Positions 58,415-64,000 of a stretch of DNA of 64,000 bases are shown here, one piece after another. Each line of letters begins with the position of its first letter. The first letter of the stretch is position 1. The translations under genes and the position numbers were made by a program. The stretch is from Desulfovibrio sp. (GTDB taxonomy: Bacteria; Desulfobacterota; Desulfovibrionia; Desulfovibrionales; Desulfovibrionaceae). The notes under the pieces were generated by a model. The model was given only the letters and a program-made list of their open reading frames with translations. It was not told the origin of the DNA and searched no databases. The DNA is taken from the NCBI GenBank assembly GCA_031287575.1, contig JAITSV010000080.1, positions 1 through 64,000 on the forward strand, read 5' to 3'.

Positions 58415-59440
58415 TCAGCAAATCCTCGGCAACTGCTCGCCTTCCAGCATGGAGAGCAGGCGGTGGCCGCCCATGGGCGTTTCCAGGATGACCTGCCCGG
58501 CCCGGCCCGGCCCGGCGCCATCGGCGGCCACTATGGTGCCGATGCGGGCGGCGTCCGCCCCAAGGGGGCTTTGGCGCAGCACGGCCAGGGCTGCGTCGGC
58601 CTTTTCCTGCGGCAGGATGCAGATCAGCTTGCCCTCGTTGGCGAGGTACAGCGGGTCCAGCCCCAGGAACGAGCAGCCTTCGCGCACGGCGTCGCGCACG
58701 GGGATGTCCCGTTCCGCGATGCGCATGACCACGCCCGACTGCCCGGCGATTTCGTTCAGGGTGGTGGCAAGGCCGCCGCGCGTGGGGTCGCGCAGCACGT
58801 GGATGTCGCCCACCTCCAGCAGCAGCCGCTCGGTCAGCCCGTTGAGCGCGGCGGAATCGCTGCGCACGTCGGCGGAGAAGTTCAGCCCTTCCCGGTGCGA
58901 CAGGATGGTCAGCCCGTGGTCGCCCATGCTGCCGCTGATGATGACGGCATCGCCCGGCTTCGCGGAATGCCCGCTGGGCGAGGGGTCCGCGATGATCTCG
59001 CCGATGCCGGTGGTGTTGATGAACACCTTGTCGGCCATGCCGCGCGGCACCACTTTGGTATCGCCGGTGACGATGCACACCCCGGCCTCGCGCGCGGCGT
59101 TGCCCATGGAGGCCACGATGCGTTCCAGCACCTCCATGTCCAGCCCTTCTTCAAGGATGAACCCGCAGCTCAGGTAGCGGGGCCGCGCGCCCAGCATGGC
59201 CACGTCGTTGACGGTGCCGTGCACGGCCAGCGTGCCGATGTCGCCGCCGGGAAAGAACAGCGGATCCACCACGTAGCTGTCGGTGCTCATGGCCAGCGGG
59301 CCGGTCAGTTCCAGCCGGGCGGCGTCGTCCAGCGTGCGCAGCACGGGGTTGTCGAAATGTTTCAGGAACAGTTCGCCGATCAGGCGATGTGCGGCCTTGC
59401 CGCCGCTGCCGTAGTCGAGAAGGAGCGTATCCCCGGCCAT
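58415..59440 (-). CDS. hypE: Hydrogenase maturation carbamoyl dehydratase HypE
   Basis: Converts the carbamoyl group received from HypF into a thiocyanate on its C-terminal Cys, the source of the CN ligands of [NiFe]-hydrogenase. The 341 residues end in PRIC, the conserved carrier tail. The PurM-like ATP-binding core shows LLDYGSGGKAAHRL, DDAARLE and GDTKVV. ATG 59440 lies four bases after the hypD stop. With hypD it forms the maturation operon; hypF and hypC are not in the window. Confidence 0.96.
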   Translation of the reverse strand: MAGDTLLLDYGSGGKAAHRLIGELFLKHFDNPVLRTLDDAARLELTGPLAMSTDSYVVDPLFFPGGDIGTLAVHGTVNDVAMLGARPRYLSCGFILEEGLDMEVLERIVASMGNAAREAGVCIVTGDTKVVPRGMADKVFINTTGIGEIIADPSPSGHSAKPGDAVIISGSMGDHGLTILSHREGLNFSADVRSDSAALNGLTERLLLEVGDIHVLRDPTRGGLATTLNEIAGQSGVVMRIAERDIPVRDAVREGCSFLGLDPLYLANEGKLICILPQEKADAALAVLRQSPLGADAARIGTIVAADGAGPGRAGQVILETPMGGHRLLSMLEGEQLPRIC

Positions 59441-59444
59441 GCGA

Positions 59445-60542
59445 TCAGGCCTCCACGTTGTACTTGAAGTAGGCGGCGCAGCTGCCCTCGGTGGAGACCA
59501 TGCACGGCCCCACGGGCTTGGCGGGCGTGCAGGCCTTGGCGAACAGCGGACAGTCGCAGGGCTGCATCTTGCCCTTCAGCACGTCGCCGCACTTGCAGCC
59601 GGGAATGGGTCGGGCCTCGGGCAGGGTCAGGCCCAGCCGGGCCATGGCGTCGTACTGCGCAAACTCGGGCCGGAACACCAGCCCGCTGCCGGGAATGCAG
59701 CCGATGCCGCGCCACAGGGCGTCGGCAGGCTGGAACACCGTGTCCAGGATTTCGCGCGCGCGCGGGTTGCCCGCGTCGTCCACGGCCCGGCGGTAGGAAT
59801 TGACGATGGCGAATTCGCCCGTCTTGCGCTGTTCCACCATGATCAAAAGGGCTTGCAGGATGTCCACGGGGTCGAACCCGGCGATGATGCCGGGGGTGTG
59901 GAATTCGTCGGCCACGAAGCGGTACGGTTCCATGCCGAGAATGGTGGATACGTGGCCCGGCAGCAGGAAGGCGTCCACGGCGCAGTCCGGGTCGGCCAGC
60001 AGGGCGCGCAGCGCGGGCGGCACCAGCTTGTGGAACGAGAGCACGCAGAAGTTGGTCAGCCCCTGCTGCCGCGCCATCAGCACCGTGGCGGCCACGGTGG
60101 GGGCGGTGGTCTCGAAGCCGATGCCCAGGAACACCACGGTGTCGCCGGGGTTGTCGGCGGCCAGCTTCAGTGCGTCGTGGGCGGAATAGACGATCTCCAC
60201 CCGCGCGCCCTTGGCCTGGGCCAGCTTCAGGTTGTCGCCGCCGGGGCCGGGCACGCGCATCAGGTCGCCGAAGGTGGCGATGATCACGCCGGGCTTTTCG
60301 GCCAGCTGCAGATAGGCGGCCACCTCGCTTTCATGGGTCACGCATACCGGGCAGCCGGGGCCGGACAGGTGCCTGACCCCGGCGGGCAGCAGCGGGCGCA
60401 TGCCGCTCTGGAAGATGGCCACGGTATGGGTGCCGCACACTTCCATGAAGCGCAGGGGCCGGTCCAGTTCGCGGTGCAGCCGCTCGACAAGGCTGCGGGA
60501 AAGGTCCGGGTCCTTGAAGGCCGTGGAGAAATTCACGCTCAC
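59445..60542 (-). CDS. hypD: Hydrogenase maturation scaffold HypD
   Basis: An iron-sulfur scaffold where the Fe(CN)2CO unit of [NiFe]-hydrogenase is assembled with HypC. About 365 residues. The conserved motifs are MEVCGTHT (catalytic Cys), GPGCPVCVT, and the C-terminal cluster cysteines in PGCKCGD, CDCPLFAKACTP and GPCMVSTEGSCAAY. The start GTG 60542 is set by AGGAAG six bases upstream; longer frames add a Pro/Arg-rich shadow. hypE follows directly. Confidence 0.95.
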   Translation of the reverse strand: MSVNFSTAFKDPDLSRSLVERLHRELDRPLRFMEVCGTHTVAIFQSGMRPLLPAGVRHLSGPGCPVCVTHESEVAAYLQLAEKPGVIIATFGDLMRVPGPGGDNLKLAQAKGARVEIVYSAHDALKLAADNPGDTVVFLGIGFETTAPTVAATVLMARQQGLTNFCVLSFHKLVPPALRALLADPDCAVDAFLLPGHVSTILGMEPYRFVADEFHTPGIIAGFDPVDILQALLIMVEQRKTGEFAIVNSYRRAVDDAGNPRAREILDTVFQPADALWRGIGCIPGSGLVFRPEFAQYDAMARLGLTLPEARPIPGCKCGDVLKGKMQPCDCPLFAKACTPAKPVGPCMVSTEGSCAAYFKYNVEA

Positions 60543-61090
60543 GTTGGTCTTCCTGCCTGTCGCTGCGTCGGCGGTGGCCCCGGATATCCCGGATGTTGCC
60601 GGATGGCCGCTGTGGCCGAATCCCGCGAACCGCCCGCCGGACGATGATGCGCCGCCGGGCCATGGGCCGGGCAGGCGCGACGCGACGGCGGTACCGCCCC
60701 AAGGGCATGGCCCGCCGCCCGCACGGTTTCGCGCGGGCAACCCCATGCCCTCCGCACCGTGTCCCGATGGTGCTACGCCGTGCCAAGGGCTGCTGTCAAC
60801 GCGGCGGAAGCGCAGGCGCGGGCGGGTGCATGCGCCCCTGCCCGCGCCAGTGATGGCGACGCACACACGGGTGGCGGATCTGGCCGGTCCGCGCCTGAAA
60901 CCTGCCCGCCTCAACGTGCCATTCCCCGGCCAACTCCATGTCCTGACCTGCGGTACCTTACGGCCCCGGCGCGCGCTTTGCCTTTTGCCGTGCCAGTGGT
61001 TATGTTCGCGGACGTGGCGAACGCGCGGCGCATCGCACGGGACCGGCATCCGGCGGTCCACCCGGCCCGCGCGTCACCAGAGGAGACCGC
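60543..61090. other. Intergenic region between divergent hypD and the HD-domain gene
   Basis: About 550 bases with no supportable gene. The frames seen here are Arg/Pro/Ala-rich and unlike known proteins. It should hold the hyp promoter. I see no sigma-54 consensus in it. Confidence 0.4.
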
Positions 61091-61837
61091 ATGACCGCCA
61101 CCGGGGGTATGCCCTTTACCGGCGACGTGGAAAACCCGCGCGAGGCGGCGGCAGTCCGCTGCATGACGCCGGACGACCTGCCGCCCCTCAGCTTCGCGGC
61201 GTCGAACCCCGCAGACCCCGCCGTTCTCAGGGACGCCTGGCCCGTGCCCGACATGGCCGCCTGCCATGCCCTGTGGGACCGCTACGCCATGCCCGAGCAC
61301 ATCCGCGCCCACAGCAACAGGGTGGCCGACATGGCCATGGCGCTGGCCCGCGCGGCCCTGGCCAATGGTGCGGGAAGAGCGGGCGGAACAGGCGGGGTGG
61401 ACATCCACCTGCCCTCGGTACTGGCCAGCGCCCTGTTGCACGACATCGCCAAGGACTACACCATCCGCTTCGGGGGCAACCACGCCCAACTCGGCGGCGC
61501 GTGGACCCTGCACGAGACGGGCAACCCGCGCATCGCCCAGGGGGTGATGCACCACGTGCACTGGCCGTGGCGGGTGGACGTGACCGTGCGGGAATGGCTG
61601 ATGCCGCTGATCATCATCTATGCCGACAAGCGCGTGAAGCACGACCAGTTGGTAACGCTGGAAGAACGCTTCGACGACCTCGTGGAGCGGTATGGCCGCA
61701 CCGAACGCATCCGCGAGCGCATCCGCGAATCGCACGAGCAGGCCGTGGAGATAGAACAGGCCCTGTCCGCCCGGCTGGGCATGCCCCTGCACGATGCCGT
61801 GCCGCGCGACGGCGAGCTGATGGTCGACGCGGGCTGA
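61091..61837 (+). CDS. HD-domain phosphohydrolase
   Basis: A 248-residue metal-dependent phosphohydrolase. The HD signature is spread over HIRAHSNRV (near 75) and LLHDIAKDY (near 116-124), then HETGNPRI and MHHVHW give further ligands. The Glu/Arg-rich C-terminus is helical. ATG 61091 has AGAGGAG eight bases upstream. It precedes the Kdo transferase gene by 79 bases. The substrate, nucleotide or other phosphate ester, is unknown. Confidence 0.85.
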   Translation: MTATGGMPFTGDVENPREAAAVRCMTPDDLPPLSFAASNPADPAVLRDAWPVPDMAACHALWDRYAMPEHIRAHSNRVADMAMALARAALANGAGRAGGTGGVDIHLPSVLASALLHDIAKDYTIRFGGNHAQLGGAWTLHETGNPRIAQGVMHHVHWPWRVDVTVREWLMPLIIIYADKRVKHDQLVTLEERFDDLVERYGRTERIRERIRESHEQAVEIEQALSARLGMPLHDAVPRDGELMVDAG

Positions 61838-61916
61838 GGCTGCGCCGCATCCCGCACGATGCCCGTTACCGGTGCCCCCACACCCCCTTTCCCCTGACCC
61901 GCCAAAAGGTTCCCGC

Positions 61917-63347
61917 ATGAAGTCCGACCCTCTGCACGCCGCACTGCTGGCCGTCTACGGCGGCGTGTGGCGTCTGGCCCGCCCCCTGCTGCGCCGCAAT
62001 GCCCGCCTGGCCGAAGGCTACGACCAGCGCCTGGTGCCCGATGACTGGGCCGGGGCGGCCCACCTGTGGGTGCAGGCGGCCTCCGGCGGAGAGGCCTATC
62101 TGGCCTGGGAACTGCTGCGCCATCTGGACGGCGGCGGGGTTGCGGGCACGAACGGCAACGGCACGGGGGACACCACGGACGGCTCTGCTGACGGCTCCAC
62201 GGGCGGCCCCGGCCGGGCGAGTTTTCCTGTCCCCGCGCCCTGCACGCAGGACGACGGGCTGTCCGTGCTGCTCACCTCGTGCACCCGGCAGGGGGTGGAA
62301 GTGCTGGAAAAAGCCCGTGACTGGGCCGCCGCACACCGGCCCGGCCTGCGGGTGCAGGTGCGCTACTTTCCCTTTGACGAGCCGGACCTGATGCGCCGCG
62401 CGCTGGACCAGGCCCGCCCCTGCGCCGTGGCCCTGCTGGAAACGGAACTGTGGCCCGGCCTGCTGTCCGCCTGCGCGGCGCGGGCCGTCCCCGTGGCCGT
62501 GGTCAACGGGCGCATGACCCCGCGCACCCTGGCCGGGTACCTGCTCACCCCCGGCTTCTGGCGCGGGCTGGCCCCGGCGCGCATCGCCGCCATCTCGCCC
62601 GACGACGCCCAGCGCTTCGGCCTGCTGTTCGGGCACGACCGCACCTCGGTCATGCCCAACATCAAGTTCGACCGGGCCCTGCCCCAACCCGGAAAAGCCG
62701 GCGAGTCCGGCATCCCCGCGCCCAACCTCGCGGGCACGGTGCTGCGGGACGCCACCCCGCTGGTGGTGCTGGGATCGGTGCGCGAGGAAGAGGAAGCCGC
62801 CCTGCTGCCGGTCATCCAAAGGATCGTGCAGGAACGGCCCGACGCGGACATTGCCGTGGCCCCCCGCCACATGCACCGCGTGCCCGCCTGGGTGAACGCG
62901 CTGGAACAGGCCGGGCTGCCGTGGGAACTGCGCTCGCGGCGCGTGGCCGCGCCTTCCGGCGTTGCATCCGCCCGAGGCACGGTGCTTGTCTGGGACGTGT
63001 TCGGCGAGTTGGCCGCGCTGTACGCCAGCGCCGCCGCCGTGTTCGTGGGCGGGTCGCTGGCCCGGCTGGGCGGCCAGAACTTTCTGGAACCGCTGACGCA
63101 CGGGGTGGTGCCCTGCGTGGGACCATCGCGCGAGAATTTCGCATGGGTGGGTGACGGGCTGGACGAGGCCGGGCTGCTGGCCGAGGTGGCCGACGGCGAC
63201 GCCCTGGCGCAGGCCCTGCTGCAACAGCTGCGCAGCCCCCTGCAACGCGAGGTGGTTCGCCACCGCTTCGAGGAATGGATGGCCCCCCGCCGTGGCGGCG
63301 GACGCATGGCGGCGGACGTGGTGCTGGCAGTGGCCGGACTGCGCTGA
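61917..63347 (+). CDS. waaA: 3-deoxy-D-manno-octulosonic acid transferase
   Basis: A GT30 transferase that adds Kdo to lipid A precursor at the inner face of the membrane. About 476 residues. Motifs: WVQAASGGEAYLAWELL near 50 (the usual AVSVGE is AASGGE here; the catalytic Glu is kept), ETELWPGLL, PNIKFD, and FVGGSLARLGGQNFLEP with the Glu of the acceptor site. A Gly/Thr-rich insertion separates the first two strands. ATG 61917 is preceded by AAGG. With kdsD at 18140 it supports a Kdo-containing lipopolysaccharide. Confidence 0.87.
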   Translation: MKSDPLHAALLAVYGGVWRLARPLLRRNARLAEGYDQRLVPDDWAGAAHLWVQAASGGEAYLAWELLRHLDGGGVAGTNGNGTGDTTDGSADGSTGGPGRASFPVPAPCTQDDGLSVLLTSCTRQGVEVLEKARDWAAAHRPGLRVQVRYFPFDEPDLMRRALDQARPCAVALLETELWPGLLSACAARAVPVAVVNGRMTPRTLAGYLLTPGFWRGLAPARIAAISPDDAQRFGLLFGHDRTSVMPNIKFDRALPQPGKAGESGIPAPNLAGTVLRDATPLVVLGSVREEEEAALLPVIQRIVQERPDADIAVAPRHMHRVPAWVNALEQAGLPWELRSRRVAAPSGVASARGTVLVWDVFGELAALYASAAAVFVGGSLARLGGQNFLEPLTHGVVPCVGPSRENFAWVGDGLDEAGLLAEVADGDALAQALLQQLRSPLQREVVRHRFEEWMAPRRGGGRMAADVVLAVAGLR

Positions 63348-63471
63348 CGCCTTCGCTCGCAGCCCCCGAGGCGAGAGGGACGAACCGCCCGGTCGCCTCA
63401 CAATCCGACGTCCCCCAGCCCAACGCCCACCAGCCCGCCATCCACCACTCGCTGACAGGGCCGACCATCCG

Positions 63472-63505
63472 GCCTGCCCGGCAAGATCACCCGTAGCGGG
63501 CAGGC
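63472..63505. terminator. Hairpin between waaA and the receiver-domain gene
   Basis: GCCTGCCCG pairs perfectly with CGGGCAGGC around 16 bases, overlapping the end of the receiver-domain gene. Weak T content makes termination uncertain. Confidence 0.4.
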
Positions 63506-64000
63506 TACCCGGACCGGACGGCTTGCCCTGCCTGGGGTGTTCCCCCGTCGGCCAGATCAACCCCGTCGGCACGTTCGCTCCCGACGGACCAGGCACGGTC
63601 CCCCTGCCCGCCGTCCCCGCAGTGGCGGGCCATGCAACGCAGCAACTCCCCGCGCGAAAAGGGCTTGGCCAGAAAGCCGGTGCACCCCGCCGCAGCGCAG
63701 TCGTCACGGAATTCGCCCACCACGTGCGCCGTCAGGGCGATGACCGGCGTGGGGGGCAGGCCCTGCTCGCCCTCGAGGGCGCGGATGGCCCGCGTGGCCC
63801 GATAGCCGTCCATCACCGGCATCTCGATGTCCATGAACACCAGGTCGAACCGCCCGGCGGCGTAGGCGGCCACGCCTTCCTCGCCGTTGTGGACCTCGGT
63901 GATGGCGCAGGGGCGCCCGCGCAGGTACAGCGAAAAGAGCAGCCGGTTGCTGGGGCTGTCCTCCACCAGCAGAATGGACAGTGGCCGCAACGGCTCCGGT
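63505..64000 (-). CDS. Response-regulator receiver domain, C-terminal part (runs off right edge)
   Basis: A CheY-like receiver domain. SILLVEDSPSNRLLF carries the acidic pair, FMDIEMPVMDGY the phospho-acceptor Asp, IALTAH the switch Thr and AKPFSRGEL the Lys. About 30 Gly/Asp-rich residues follow. The frame stays open to the window edge; a TTG at 63990 is a possible but weak start. The pattern FMDIEMPVMDGY and the absence of an output domain suggest the receiver end of a hybrid histidine kinase whose remainder lies to the right. Confidence 0.8.
   Translation of the reverse strand, partial: PEPLRPLSILLVEDSPSNRLLFSLYLRGRPCAITEVHNGEEGVAAYAAGRFDLVFMDIEMPVMDGYRATRAIRALEGEQGLPPTPVIALTAHVVGEFRDDCAAAGCTGFLAKPFSRGELLRCMARHCGDGGQGDRAWSVGSERADGVDLADGGTPQAGQAVRSG

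Noticed and set aside
60543..61061. N-terminal extension of HypD
   Set aside because: The frame is open, but its residues are Arg/Pro-rich and HypD normally starts just before the conserved MEVCGTHT; a GTG with a good ribosome site exists at 60542.

Overview
The window is a high-GC bacterial chromosome segment whose gene content fits a Desulfovibrio/Nitratidesulfovibrio-type sulfate reducer (Desulfovibrionales). That assignment is an inference from gene families and local order: carB-purF, hisH-hisF, hypD-hypE, an flgB-flgC-fliE-fliF-fliG-fliH-fliI cluster and Kdo genes. No species marker was searched. Two AT-rich patches, about 1-720 and 29350-31320, stand out as likely acquired DNA.

Layout. 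1-720: the edge of an insertion sequence and a probable truncated foreign gene, lying just 3' of an initiator tRNA-Met gene. 1096-7118: a phosphoesterase, 5-formyl-THF cyclo-ligase, the peptidoglycan-editing factor PgeF, and a pabA-pabB-pabC folate module. 7299-14823: DNA polymerase IV facing a nuclease/ATPase pair of the SbcD/YhaO and SbcC/YhaN type. 15163-20271: a cyclic-2,3-diphosphoglycerate synthetase-like protein, a thioesterase, the Kdo-pathway isomerase and a methyltransferase. 20395-29312: purF and carB, hisH-hisF, an exported esterase and an RraA-like protein. 29565-31304: an AT-rich HEPN-type gene. 31362-38007: moaC, then an operon of a TolC-like outer-membrane protein, a PhnD-like periplasmic protein and a GGDEF-EAL sensor. 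38432-42959: dnaJ/rpoZ, a TtcA-like enzyme, an M23 peptidase and a PAP2 phosphatase. 43222-49604: the flagellar basal-body/export cluster. 50253-52948: a TPR protein behind two sigma-54-like promoters, and an ArsR-type regulator with its permease. 53140-58289: an epimerase, a glycosyltransferase, a polyprenyl sugar-phosphotransferase and a nucleotidyltransferase-like cassette. 58415-60542: hydrogenase maturation genes hypD-hypE. 61091-64000: an HD phosphohydrolase, Kdo transferase and the end of a receiver-domain protein.

The most unusual signal is a structured intergenic element present twice (core 3618-3789 on plus and 48220-48391 on minus). Both cores are 172 nt, both sit in sense orientation just after a stop codon between two co-directional genes, and several helices are kept by paired base changes. 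A second theme is the abundance of short in-phase tandem repeats, mostly with a 9-bp period, which insert Gly/Pro-rich tripeptide linkers into otherwise conserved enzymes and also occur between genes. Candidate shared operators (CCCCCAT-type palindromes at 15066 and 38158) and a pair of ArsR operators (52529 and 52941) suggest concrete regulatory links.
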